Below are positions 23,001 to 32,298 of a stretch of 64,000 bases of DNA, piece by piece (position 1 is the stretch's first letter; the number at the start of each line of letters is the position of its first letter). The position numbers and the translations under genes are program-made. Where the stretch lies: the NCBI GenBank assembly GCA_001643675.2, contig LSRY02000035.1:496001-560000 (forward strand). The letters run 5' to 3'. This DNA comes from Monocercomonoides exilis. Its lineage: Eukaryota; Preaxostyla; Oxymonadida; Polymastigidae. The notes below the pieces were generated by a model. The model saw only the letters and a program-made list of their open reading frames with translations. It searched no databases and was not told the DNA's origin.

Positions 23001-26000
23001 AACTTTTGCATCTTTCAAACTGCTTGAAAATGCAGCGTTCTTTTCTTTAGGCTCGTATTTCTGCTTCAACATCGAATGATCTGTGAGCATATTCGCGCCT
23101 GGCAGTGTAGGAAAAGTCAACGAAGGAACAGCAGGAGGCGTTCCAACCAAAGATGAAGAAACACTTGAAAATAACTCTTTGCACGTTCCAAATGCCTGCT
23201 TCTTTGATTGAACATGTTCAGAAAGTGAATCTGGGGTCTGTTGCTTTACTTCTGTCATCTCAAGCAATTTGAGTGTTCCCTTCCTGATTTCAGCTTCAAT
23301 CTCCTCAAATGCCATCCATCCTGTCTCAATCGGAGCATTCAGCCAGCGCACTGCATTGAGACACCGCGACACAATTGAAGGCCTTTTACTTGCTTCGTTT
23401 CTTTCTCTCTCATCTTTTTGATTATTTTTGTGATGTTCCTTCTTCTTTGAATGAGCAAACAGAAGATGATCTCGTTCTTCTCTTGTAACTAAATTATTCT
23501 CTATTGTTGTGTTTACTGTCCTTTTCTCGCTGAAATTTTCTTGTTCACTTGCAGCACCTGTTGCAGCTGTTCCAGACGGTTCTTCCAATTCGCTCTTTAT
23601 GTTTGCCACAAGTTTTTGCAGGCTTGTTTTGTTTGCTTTCTCTTCCTTTTCCATCTTCTCCATCTTCTTCTTTCTCTTCTCTTCTCTTCTCTTTCTTTTC
23701 TCTTCTTTTCTTTTCCGTTTGTTCTCCTTTCGTTTTCTTTCTTTCTCATCAATCTTTTCCAGAACTTCAATAAACTTCTTTGCATCTGCCAAATCAACTA
23801 CAGCTTCTGAAGTCGATTTGTCATTCTTCATTTTGGATTCATGTTTTTTATTTGCATCTTCAATTCTCAAACCTGCTTCTGATTCATTTTTGTCTTTCTT
23901 TCTTTGCTCTTTTGAAGTAATTCCTTCGTTTTCTGCTTCTTCTTCTTCTTCCTCTTCCTCTTCTTCTTCTTCAATTTCTCCTTCTTCTTCCTCCTCTTCA
24001 CCTTCTTCCTCTTCTTCTTCGCCCTCTTCTTCATCATTATCTTCCACCTCTTCTTCAATCTCTTCAACATCTCCCTCCTTTTTATCCTTCTCGTTCTCCT
24101 TCTCTTTCCTTCTCTTTAAGATTACAGAATAACCTTTCTGTACCCTCGATTGCTCTTTTGTTGTCTGAGCCAATTCTTCTCTTTCGTTCGTCTTATCATC
24201 CGACTCCAGCTGTGCTGTGAGTATCTGCAGTGCATCTTGCACTGAATAAGCCTGGTTGCTCCGTGCCTTCTCCTCCATCTCGCTCCGAAATCCCTCGGGG
24301 TCTCTGATGTTCTCCCCAAGCACAAGCCCCAGCAGATCCAAGTCCAGCACTTTGTACAGCACACTGGTTGACAGCAGCTCCTTCTTCCCTGTGTACTCCA
24401 TCAGCTCTGCCACAAGCTGGTTCAGCTCTTTCTCTTCGCTGCTGTTGTTCGTGGAGCTGTCACTTTCGCTGTCGCTTGAGGAGAGGGGGAGGAGCGAAGA
24501 GGAGGATAAAGAAGAAGAAGAGGAAGAAGAGCAAAAAGAGGAAGACGAAGACGAAGAGGAAGATAATGATTGGCCTTCTGATTCATCATCAGAGCCATCT
24601 CTTTGTGCATATTTACTTGAATCGTCATTTTCAAAGCTTCCATCTGCATTTGACTTTCGCTTTGATTCCAAAGATGATGAGGAAAAATTAGAAGATTGTG
24701 TGCTTGAATGGGAAGGCACAGGTGAAGGAGAATAAGAAGGAGAACGAGAAATTGAAAGTGCCATTGAAGGAGAAGGTGAATGTGAAAGCGAATGAAGCTG
24801 TGTGTGTGACTGAGATCTGGTTCCTTTGCCATTAAAAGAAGTGAACAAGGGCACTTTTGTGTGATGCGTTGAGTGAGATGTGCTATGATGTGAAGCTGCT
24901 GATCGTGATGAGGATGAGGACGAGGATGATGACGACACTAATGATTGATGATGTCGACGATTGTGTTGCATCGGCAGCTGTTGTTTGTGAGGTGACAGCT
25001 GAAATGGCTTGGAAGTTGGTGTTTGATGAAATGAGTCTGAAGCGTTGCTGGAAATTGCGTCTTGGCTGCGTGAAATGTGGCTGTGAAGATGTTCAAGAGA
25101 AGAACTCGAATGAGAAGTTGTCAGGCGGCTGTGGTGGCGCCGACGAAGGCGAATGTGATGGTGGAAGCGGCGAAAACGTATGTGACGCGGAGAAAGGCTC
25201 GTATTATTGACTTGGGTGGATGGAGTGGAGCTTGCAGTGTTTTCCTCTTTATTTCCTTTCGAAGAAGAAGGCAAAGCTGGCTCATCGGCCCGAGGAGCAG
25301 GCGAAGGCGATGAATGATGAGTTGCTTCGCCTTTTCTTCTGGTTGTGCTGTGTGACTTTCGTTCATGTTCGGCTTGTTCTGCGAGCTGTTCTTTGTTTTT
25401 CGCTGCATCTGCTGCAGCCATCTCTGCCTTTCTTTCTGCCCTTCTTTCTGCCCTTTGTTGTCTTCTCTTTTGCTTCTCTTCTTTCCTCTGAATGCGCTTT
25501 TTGGCTTTTCGGCGGCGATATTCCAACAGGATGCTCGGGATGACAGCAAGAAGACGCGACAAAACGGTATCAAAGCGATTCTGCCACGTTTCAAACAGAC
25601 TGGAAAGTTCGCATTTGGCTTCAGAAATCGCAAAGAAAGTGGACAAGCTGATGTGCCTGCTGTCAAAATCTCTGTTTTCAACTGAAAGAATCGAAGATTT
25701 GTTTGAACGGCAGTCAGAGATTGACTGTGAACTTCCTGTTTTTGGAGAAGAAGTGTTGTTTGCTTTCTTCTCCTCTTTCTCTTCGTTGGGCTCTTCGGGT
25801 GTGATAAACAGCTCCTCCTGAAAATATGCCTCGTTGATCAGGCTGAACATCCTTTTGGCGTCCTTCACCAGCATCATTCGATATGGATGCAGAATCTCCT
25901 CCACTTTGCTTCCAATCAGAGACGCTGACTCCACCCGCAGCCACACACACCACAGCAGCATGGCAGATGAATGGTACAGAGCAGATCTGTTGAGCTTGAA

Positions 26001-29000
26001 CCGCTTCATCTCTTTGTTTGTGTCAAAGAAGCCTCTGCTTTGTGGTGTGCGCAGCGTTGAAGGAAGAAATGGAGTGTGCTGAAAGACAACAGACAACCCA
26101 CCGAAAGTAAAGTGAAAATTGGCATTGCGAAAGTCACCGTGGCAGCACTCAGTCTGCACAAAGGGAGAGAGAAAAGCTGTCGTTGGCAAAGAAGGAGAAG
26201 ACGATAAATGAAGCAAAGAAGGATTCAACTGTTGTGGTGCTGTGGTGATTGCAGAAGTGTTCTGTTGAGACGATTCAGAAAAGTGAGGGGAGAAGGAGGT
26301 TGGCGAATGCGTGGGAGAAAGAGAAGGAGATTTGCAAGGTGAAAGATCGGGGTTGCTGCTCTGGATGAATGTCAGCGCAGGAGAAAGTGCAGCACTTCCC
26401 ACATACTCACTATCACACCTCTCCACAGCAGCGGCGTCGCAAAGCGGAAGCTCCTTCCACTGCTTCTCATTCAAAGTGGTGAAGACGGAGCCATCTTCAA
26501 TGTTCGAGTCCAGTTGGCTTCTGAGAACAGGCAATGTTTCTTTCATGTGGATCACAAAGGGGATGCTTTGCGTGCTGCTTGGCTTGACTTCCATTGGTTG
26601 TTGGCTTGAATTCAATTGCAAATTGTCTGCTTGTGCGACTCTGGTTATTTTTGTGTCAGTGTTATCTTCTGCTTCATTGTGGTTGTTGGTATCTGAAGAA
26701 CCAGGAACATATTTTGATTGCATTGCAGAAGGAGACGCAGAAACAAAAGAAGATAAAAGCGATGGACTCTTTTTCTTTTCATTTGGAGCATTTGCATTGG
26801 GATCGATATGGCAGGGCTCTTTCAAGGCAGTGGAGAGCATTGACAGAGGCACTTGAAACAGAGCAACAGGAGGTTGCTTTGAAGATTTTGAAGAAGAGGA
26901 GGAAGAAGATGATGATGATAATGCTGAAGATGATTGTGGAGGTGGAGGAGACGATGAAGGAGAAGTTGTCAATGCTGTTGATGTCGAAAGAGAAGAGGAA
27001 GCGGAAGAAGAAGATGATGACGAAGACGAAGACGATGAACCAGAATAAGAGAAAAAGCGGTGTGTTGAGCTCCCAGTTGTTTGAGCTGCCGCAGCCTTTG
27101 GCGGTTGTGCAGAAAGTGATGCCTGTGCAATTGCATTGCTGCTTGGGTCAAACACCCACGGCACCATCTGCTGTGTGCTTGCATTCACAATCAGATTCAG
27201 AAAGCGCGCAAGAGGCAGCGCGAGGATGCTGTCAGCTACTGCCACACGAGGAGTCAGCTGCCTTTTGCACTTGCTGCACTGCATCCACATCACCACAGAG
27301 TTCTCGCTCCTTCGCAGCTTCGTCGCTATTTCTTCCATCGACACCACAACACGCGACCCGAGCCACTCGAAGGAGTCGATGTGCTCCAGTTTTGGTCTGC
27401 CGCAGATGGCGCAGGCAGAGTGCGGATGAAGGCGAGTGAGGATGTAGTGCCCGAGGGTGTGCACAGGCAGCTCCTGTACTGTGCCCAGCTGCATGCGGCA
27501 CGCAGTCGTGCAGAAGATGCGGGGGTTCGTGAGACGCGACGAGAAGACTACTGAAATCGAATGGGAGGACAAGAAATCTAAGGGGAAAGAGAAACTGGGG
27601 AGGGACTGTTTTTGAGAAATGTTTGTTGATTCAGATGAAAAAGTTGATGTGGTTAGAACATTGTTGGATGAAACAGAAGTTTTTGTATATTTCAATTGAG
27701 TGTCTGTTGATACTGCAGAATATTGATTTGTTTGTGTGTTCTTTTCTTTCGTAAGATCCCTTGAACTGCTTTCCAAAGAATACTCAGAACGATTCAAATT
27801 GTTGTTTGCTTTGGGCTTTGACTCTTCCGATTCTTCGCTGCTGTCTGAATCACTTTTCGCTTCCTGATCTTTGTCAACATCTTTGCTTGTCCCATTTGAA
27901 ATGTCTGCTCCATCGTCCGCACGTCGAGTTGTGCTGCTCTTTTGCTCATTTTCTGCCAATGAGTTTGATAGAGACGGAGATTGAGAATTTGGCTGGCTTT
28001 TAACAGAAACAGAAGAATTCGTGATTGTTTCCTTTGATGGCGTTTGAGCAGAAGTCAAAGTGACTACCGAAGGCGCATAAAATACATTTATATTTCCCAT
28101 CACTGAAGTTATGGAAACATCATTCTGTTTTGGTTGCTCATCTGATGTTTTGTGATCGTCTGCAAATGAAGACAAAGATAATGTTGATGAATAGTTGTTA
28201 GGTGAAGTTTCATTGGGTGCTGAAAGCAGTTGCCTTTTGTGTGTTTCAACTGTCGAGAAAGAACTTGAATGAAGAGTGATTCTGCAGAACTGAGTAAGCG
28301 GTAGATGGACAAGAATGGGCGATGAATAGTTCTCAACAAACGAACAGAAAGAAGCCGAAGATATTATTCTCTGAAGCTGCGAATAGGAGCTGACAGCCGT
28401 GCGGGAGGGATAAGGCAAAGAAGATGACTGCTTCAAATACTGCTGTGCCAATGATGTCTGAACCAAATGTGTTATTGGATTTAGTGAAGAGTCTTCATTT
28501 GGCGGATCAAACTGTATGTATGAAGGATCAAACAGCATAAACTTTGATTGACTGAATTTATCCTCAGACGAAATTTTCTGAGCCGCTGTGTCTGTGTAAA
28601 AATGCTTTGTAATGCGAACTTGATCTTCAGTGATTGCATTACGTTCTCTGGGAATCGAAGAAATACCCGCAGGTCTTTGCTGAGAGAGAATGTCAATCGG
28701 ACAGTCCAGCAATTGCAGCCATTTTGGATCAAATGGTGAATGTGGAAATGCAGTCTGTAAATGATTTGATTTTTGGTATTGCGTCTTGTTTGAATGAAAT
28801 GTGTTAAGTTTAGAAGAAAGCTTCCTCTCTTTTCTTTCTGATTCAGAAATTTTCTTTCTTTTGATTGCAAATATGAGGTTCCGGATGTGCAAAAGAAGTG
28901 AGTGAAGCGCAGCACGAATGCTGAATGAGTACTTATCAAGTCGAAACACTTTCTCTGTCTCTTGCTCTTCAGATGCTTGTTCAGATTGAAGTTTGTCATT

Positions 29001-32000
29001 GTTACTTTGAATATCATTTGCTGCTGTGGTGGTTGCAACTGTCTGTTTTGCTGCTTCTTCATCAACGTTCTTTTTGGTTGATGGAAGAGAAGAAGTCAAT
29101 GTGCCTATCAACGATGCCAGTGAGTTTAACAGCACAGCAAGCTGGTACAAATTGAACATGTCAACTGTGCGCTCAGACAGCTGACTCTGAAACGAGATGG
29201 TTGATGCAATAAATGCCTGACTGTTCTTGCAGTGTTTGAGAAAAACAGGAGAAAGCTGAGATTTCTCACTGTTTGAAGCAGTAGCCAATTGGTTTTCAGC
29301 AGCACAGACAGAATTAGCAGCAGAACAAGGCGAATCTGATGTCATCTCATCTTTCGTATTAATATTGTTTCTCATAAGTTTCATTGGGTGTATCATCATC
29401 ATCATTGCAAGGTCGATGTCAGCCACTGCAGTCCGTGCCAGTGTGATTCCGATGCGGCACACTTTGATAGCGCGCTTACGAACAAAACGAGGAGAGCCCT
29501 GGATGACAATTGTGGTCACACGAGGAAACGATTTGGTGTTCAGAAACAGAAAATATCGAGATTTTCTGAAACAAGAACTCCTTTTGGTTGAAGAGATGCC
29601 ATTTTCCTGTTGGTAGATTGCTTTTGTTTTTTCTTCTGTTGCTGATTGTTGTGCAGTTGAAGAACTCTTGACTGAGCTGTCTACACAAAGGCGATGCATA
29701 TACTTGAGAGGTATTGGAGTGATAGAACTCATCAAATGTTTCCCATGACTGCTATTCTGTGTAATAGTTCTTCTGTTATTTATCTTTTCTTGAGATTTGA
29801 CTGACGACTGAAAGGAAACAGGAGGATCTGTCTTTATTCTTGCAAAGTTCATCTCTTCAGAGAATTCATCTGACAACTCTTCAAAGTCATTGTCTTCGTC
29901 ATCTGAATCAAACATTTGTTCGTATTCCTTATTTTTCAGATCTTTTCTTTTTCCTTTTGTTTTATTCCATGAATTTTCAAATTCTTCGTTTTCATTCTCT
30001 TTCTCTTTCTCTTTTTCCTTTCCAACAGCAATTTCTCTTTGTTTCTTCTTCATCTCCATCCACTCCCTCATCTTCAGTTCTTTATGCAACTCATTAATCG
30101 ATTTTTCTCTCTCTGCGTCTTTACCCACATCCACAAACATCCAGCTGTCACACCATCCAATTGCCCCTTCCCGTAACTCCTCTCTTGTCGTCGCTATCCG
30201 CACGCCCAGCGCCACAGACACAGCAACCAGCCGAGACAGTGGCAGAGGTGCTGTGACTGTCACGCCGCTGCGGATGAGCGAGCGCAGAAGAGGCAGCGGA
30301 AGCGCAGTGGCTGTGATGATCAGCGTCACCCGCAGCGACATTAAAAGACGGAGGAGAAGAAGGATTTGGTTCGGTTCTTCTTGGAGATAGGCACCCATTT
30401 CGATATATTGGGAGAAGCGACTGCTGGATGCCATTGATCCATCGGAAATAAACTCATCAGACGCTTCTCTTTGAAATGGGAAGACAGGCATCGTCGAGGT
30501 AAAAGAAGAGGCAGATGGAGATGAGGAAGATAACAAGGAAGATATCATCGGAGAAGGAGGATTAAATGGTGGTTCAGAATATGACGACTTCACATTTTTC
30601 GGTCTTTTTCTTGCTTCTTCTCTTTTCAGAGCGATGTGTCTGTTGAGCTCGCTCATCCAGTCCACGTTTAGCAGAATGACACGCGCATTCACTCCGTTCT
30701 GGTTCATTCGAGCATCGCAAGGTGCAATCTCCAGCATCACACCATCCCACAGGAACGAGTCAAGAGAAGGGCAGCATCCGCCAGGCAGCTCTCGCACGAA
30801 GATCCGCGAGACCTGCGGGGAATGCAGATTGGAATGGAAAGAGACAGGTGTCGAGTGGCATAGCAGCCGCTGGCCTGTCTGAAAGGATGCAGTTGTTGGA
30901 GCATTTGGGTGCTCTTTCTCTTTTGATAATGCAAAAAAGATCAAACTTAACAGAAGCCTTGGCCAAAGAATGCTCAGTCCAACGCAGCGACAGATAGAGC
31001 TCAGCATGTCTAGCAAGCGGGATTCTGCCATAAGCTCAAAGATTCTGCGCCTAAAAGGAAGAGGAGAAAGAGACTTCGCATTGAAGGCAGTTAAAAGCGA
31101 AGATATGAAAGAAGGGGGAAGAATGTTGGGAACAGGGCTTTCTCTTTTTGGGAATAACAATTCCAGTTCTGCAAGTATGCGATTCAGAGCTGGTTTTCTG
31201 CTGTTTTCTGATAACTCTATCAACTGAGCTTCTTTTCTTTTGTGCTCTGCAAGGCTTTTAAATGTGTTTTGATACTCATCTGGATGTAAAGATGCATAAT
31301 TCACATATCGTCGATATGGAAACAGTTGTTGTATTGCAGAAGGAAACGCACATTCCGTAACTAAAAATGCATGTTGTCCGCGGTAGTCAGGGAATATATC
31401 ACGTTCATGTGGCAATGGATGTTTTCTGTGTAAAAAAGTGAAATTTAAGAGAGGTTTGTTGAAATAATAGCGCATTTGAAAATCGTTTCTGAAAATTCTT
31501 CGAGAGACGAGCGACACAGGTTGGTATGTCATCAAGCTTTCAATTTCTCTTTGAGTTGTATTTCGATGAAAATCACCTTCTGAGGTACTTTTACCATTTT
31601 CAAGAAACTGATCATCATTTTCAGTCAAATCTTCATCACAACTTCGTTCAATGCTTGCAAGTGAAAAATTGTTCGCGTATTCTCGAAAGTTTTCTTTGAA
31701 ATTGCTGAGTGGAATTTGTAATTTTTCGCAGTTTAAACAAATTCTTACATCTTGATTTTGTCCTTCAAGTTGAATGGAAAAGGAACGACAACATTTCGTG
31801 CAAAAAGATTTATTACAATAATCGCAAGTAAGTCCGCGAATAGATTTCGTAAATTTTGATCCGCATTTTTGGCAAAATAAGGTTGAAGAATAATGTTCTT
31901 TTGGCTTTTGTTGGATATTTCTTTGGCCTAACTGTGCTGTTTCTTCAAATGAAAAATATGATGGATTATTTGGTGTGTTATTTCTTTGAGGGTTTGAAGG

Positions 32001-32126
32001 GTTTGTTATTGGTTCTGATGATTTATTTGATATTTTTGAAGAAACAACTCGAGTGCAATCAAATAAAAAATCAGTTTCAAGCTCAGGCGAAGAACATCGA
32101 AATGAGATGTATTTTGATTGATACAT
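20082..32126 (-). CDS. FAB1: Fab1/PIKfyve phosphatidylinositol-3-phosphate 5-kinase
   Basis: Exon 1 (32126-20361) and exon 2 (20276-20082) are separated by an 84 bp intron (20277-20360; GTTTGG donor, TTTTTTCAG acceptor). The intron is a multiple of three and has no stop, so the frame also reads through it. The product is about 3986 residues. The order is Fab1-typical: a FYVE-like zinc finger at residues 82-140 (four CxxC-type pairs, but without the basic RRHHCR motif), a chaperonin-like domain with TVTAPLPLSRLVAV and GWCDSWMFVD, a Cys-rich segment with HPHSACAICGRPK and CSKCKRQLTP, and a C-terminal PIP kinase. The kinase shows FIFKQI, FDLKGSQRSRYV, VIDYSLLVGI and the family motif IIDYIRMFTLDKQLE. 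It makes PI(3,5)P2 on endosomes. Long Ser, Glu and Lys runs roughly double its usual length. I chose the first in-frame ATG; an upstream exon is possible. Confidence 0.9.
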   Translation of the reverse strand: MYQSKYISFRCSSPELETDFLFDCTRVVSSKISNKSSEPITNPSNPQRNNTPNNPSYFSFEETAQLGQRNIQQKPKEHYSSTLFCQKCGSKFTKSIRGLTCDYCNKSFCTKCCRSFSIQLEGQNQDVRICLNCEKLQIPLSNFKENFREYANNFSLASIERSCDEDLTENDDQFLENGKSTSEGDFHRNTTQREIESLMTYQPVSLVSRRIFRNDFQMRYYFNKPLLNFTFLHRKHPLPHERDIFPDYRGQHAFLVTECAFPSAIQQLFPYRRYVNYASLHPDEYQNTFKSLAEHKRKEAQLIELSENSRKPALNRILAELELLFPKRESPVPNILPPSFISSLLTAFNAKSLSPLPFRRRIFELMAESRLLDMLSSICRCVGLSILWPRLLLSLIFFALSKEKEHPNAPTTASFQTGQRLLCHSTPVSFHSNLHSPQVSRIFVRELPGGCCPSLDSFLWDGVMLEIAPCDARMNQNGVNARVILLNVDWMSELNRHIALKREEARKRPKNVKSSYSEPPFNPPSPMISSLLSSSSPSASSFTSTMPVFPFQREASDEFISDGSMASSSRFSQYIEMGAYLQEEPNQILLLLRLLMSLRVTLIITATALPLPLLRSLIRSGVTVTAPLPLSRLVAVSVALGVRIATTREELREGAIGWCDSWMFVDVGKDAEREKSINELHKELKMREWMEMKKKQREIAVGKEKEKEKENENEEFENSWNKTKGKRKDLKNKEYEQMFDSDDEDNDFEELSDEFSEEMNFARIKTDPPVSFQSSVKSQEKINNRRTITQNSSHGKHLMSSITPIPLKYMHRLCVDSSVKSSSTAQQSATEEKTKAIYQQENGISSTKRSSCFRKSRYFLFLNTKSFPRVTTIVIQGSPRFVRKRAIKVCRIGITLARTAVADIDLAMMMMIHPMKLMRNNINTKDEMTSDSPCSAANSVCAAENQLATASNSEKSQLSPVFLKHCKNSQAFIASTISFQSQLSERTVDMFNLYQLAVLLNSLASLIGTLTSSLPSTKKNVDEEAAKQTVATTTAANDIQSNNDKLQSEQASEEQETEKVFRLDKYSFSIRAALHSLLLHIRNLIFAIKRKKISESERKERKLSSKLNTFHSNKTQYQKSNHLQTAFPHSPFDPKWLQLLDCPIDILSQQRPAGISSIPRERNAITEDQVRITKHFYTDTAAQKISSEDKFSQSKFMLFDPSYIQFDPPNEDSSLNPITHLVQTSLAQQYLKQSSSLPYPSRTAVSSYSQLQRIISSASFCSFVENYSSPILVHLPLTQFCRITLHSSSFSTVETHKRQLLSAPNETSPNNYSSTLSLSSFADDHKTSDEQPKQNDVSITSVMGNINVFYAPSVVTLTSAQTPSKETITNSSVSVKSQPNSQSPSLSNSLAENEQKSSTTRRADDGADISNGTSKDVDKDQEAKSDSDSSEESEESKPKANNNLNRSEYSLESSSRDLTKEKNTQTNQYSAVSTDTQLKYTKTSVSSNNVLTTSTFSSESTNISQKQSLPSFSFPLDFLSSHSISVVFSSRLTNPRIFCTTACRMQLGTVQELPVHTLGHYILTRLHPHSACAICGRPKLEHIDSFEWLGSRVVVSMEEIATKLRRSENSVVMWMQCSKCKRQLTPRVAVADSILALPLARFLNLIVNASTQQMVPWVFDPSSNAIAQASLSAQPPKAAAAQTTGSSTHRFFSYSGSSSSSSSSSSSSASSSLSTSTALTTSPSSSPPPPQSSSALSSSSSSSSSSKSSKQPPVALFQVPLSMLSTALKEPCHIDPNANAPNEKKKSPSLLSSFVSASPSAMQSKYVPGSSDTNNHNEAEDNTDTKITRVAQADNLQLNSSQQPMEVKPSSTQSIPFVIHMKETLPVLRSQLDSNIEDGSVFTTLNEKQWKELPLCDAAAVERCDSEYVGSAALSPALTFIQSSNPDLSPCKSPSLSPTHSPTSFSPHFSESSQQNTSAITTAPQQLNPSLLHLSSSPSLPTTAFLSPFVQTECCHGDFRNANFHFTFGGLSVVFQHTPFLPSTLRTPQSRGFFDTNKEMKRFKLNRSALYHSSAMLLWCVWLRVESASLIGSKVEEILHPYRMMLVKDAKRMFSLINEAYFQEELFITPEEPNEEKEEKKANNTSSPKTGSSQSISDCRSNKSSILSVENRDFDSRHISLSTFFAISEAKCELSSLFETWQNRFDTVLSRLLAVIPSILLEYRRRKAKKRIQRKEEKQKRRQQRAERRAERKAEMAAADAAKNKEQLAEQAEHERKSHSTTRRKGEATHHSSPSPAPRADEPALPSSSKGNKEENTASSTPSTQVNNTSLSPRHIRFRRFHHHIRLRRRHHSRLTTSHSSSSLEHLHSHISRSQDAISSNASDSFHQTPTSKPFQLSPHKQQLPMQHNRRHHQSLVSSSSSSSSSSRSAASHHSTSHSTHHTKVPLFTSFNGKGTRSQSHTQLHSLSHSPSPSMALSISRSPSYSPSPVPSHSSTQSSNFSSSSLESKRKSNADGSFENDDSSKYAQRDGSDDESEGQSLSSSSSSSSSFCSSSSSSSLSSSSLLPLSSSDSESDSSTNNSSEEKELNQLVAELMEYTGKKELLSTSVLYKVLDLDLLGLVLGENIRDPEGFRSEMEEKARSNQAYSVQDALQILTAQLESDDKTNEREELAQTTKEQSRVQKGYSVILKRRKEKENEKDKKEGDVEEIEEEVEDNDEEEGEEEEEEGEEEEEEGEIEEEEEEEEEEEEAENEGITSKEQRKKDKNESEAGLRIEDANKKHESKMKNDKSTSEAVVDLADAKKFIEVLEKIDEKERKRKENKRKRKEEKRKRREEKRKKKMEKMEKEEKANKTSLQKLVANIKSELEEPSGTAATGAASEQENFSEKRTVNTTIENNLVTREERDHLLFAHSKKKEHHKNNQKDERERNEASKRPSIVSRCLNAVRWLNAPIETGWMAFEEIEAEIRKGTLKLLEMTEVKQQTPDSLSEHVQSKKQAFGTCKELFSSVSSSLVGTPPAVPSLTFPTLPGANMLTDHSMLKQKYEPKEKNAAFSSSLKDAKVDSKNLGLIVSVAKEKQENNPEIFSEQNQKTTLLQGIQSENADGITKLGEDTYIVTKRADPEMSMKLKMEMEEEIEADERERTNKRKRKEKGKKIVSTESLFACMSLFPHPDTYFFVNRRYQQAICMLYNYLHIQLPKAATLSTAASMPSLECATMPPSSATSATLTVTATASATASSASSCFSGASSAVFLSSPVNSFSDPTSHPQTSQTAFTLSSSSTSSNMAISKPLSSSTAHSFTATRQQSSSHASQSFQFSDLFVSQRPPSMHQSWPKAPVNPLSLHPHCERGRYGEAVFVDEEQPTSILAAVLLSADHHNHIVERAAECLGIERIPEEALINTPLEKKDLKRATGIEGGSEHASLAQSQNSTMYSSAGKEEVGVNAASVLVPLPNVAQSYQKLAADAIHSSIEEGASEKERNGENSADTEQTNETQKLYALSLADGMGENSQIQNPKESNANNDDEKTDQVKHSNENMNVCKEDAEHRASSNDVELIRPVPQVPDLSSFNPSAQAEFEPGERCSPQLIVSAAPSHASIHTTAESEKHSLSPLMSPKLTPFRSPQLLSPRSPFVALPSPSSSPSPFTAVSDSPGKQLLPPLGEPILPTSEAQHECLLFNCRDDYTQTISDTHFDVVVTLHFALHFYALRARMVGNRIFAQSLLSCRHMSGKGGKSGAAFYKTTDGRFIFKQIFSTEMRQLMSNVRGYMQHYGPSLFEGSPSALIPFLALITMEKRATASGGKKGVMHFVVMKNLFVEHSIKVQFDLKGSQRSRYVKEKKRLKERKDGESDGDEAPAQDGILNEREEEGPTVLMDSNLVEMMYDEKLVLEEADWLYLMRSVDRDAHFLESLRVIDYSLLVGIDAQRKMLVCGIIDYIRMFTLDKQLEVWLLLNFYFELSENNIFLFLFFSFDFFQSIVKKSGILGQGSVAPTIIKPKDYCRRFLHSVNQYFTPIPSPYDSLIVQKDWPDKLKLSKDGFN

Positions 32127-32298
32127 CACCGCGACATGTTCGAGCAAATGGAGAAAATTATTATTTTTTGAATAAAAAGAAAAACTCCCATACACATAAA
32201 AATACTTTAATTTTGATTTTTCCTCAACGAAAAAAAAAAACACAAAATAATATACAGAGATGAAATGTTAGAATTCTCTCAAAATTTAACAACAAAGT

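Noticed and set aside
23540..24140. Plus-strand ORFs of about 200 codons inside FAB1 (and similar ones inside VPS50)
   Set aside because: They are antisense shadows of Lys/Glu- or Ser-rich repeats in conserved minus-strand genes.
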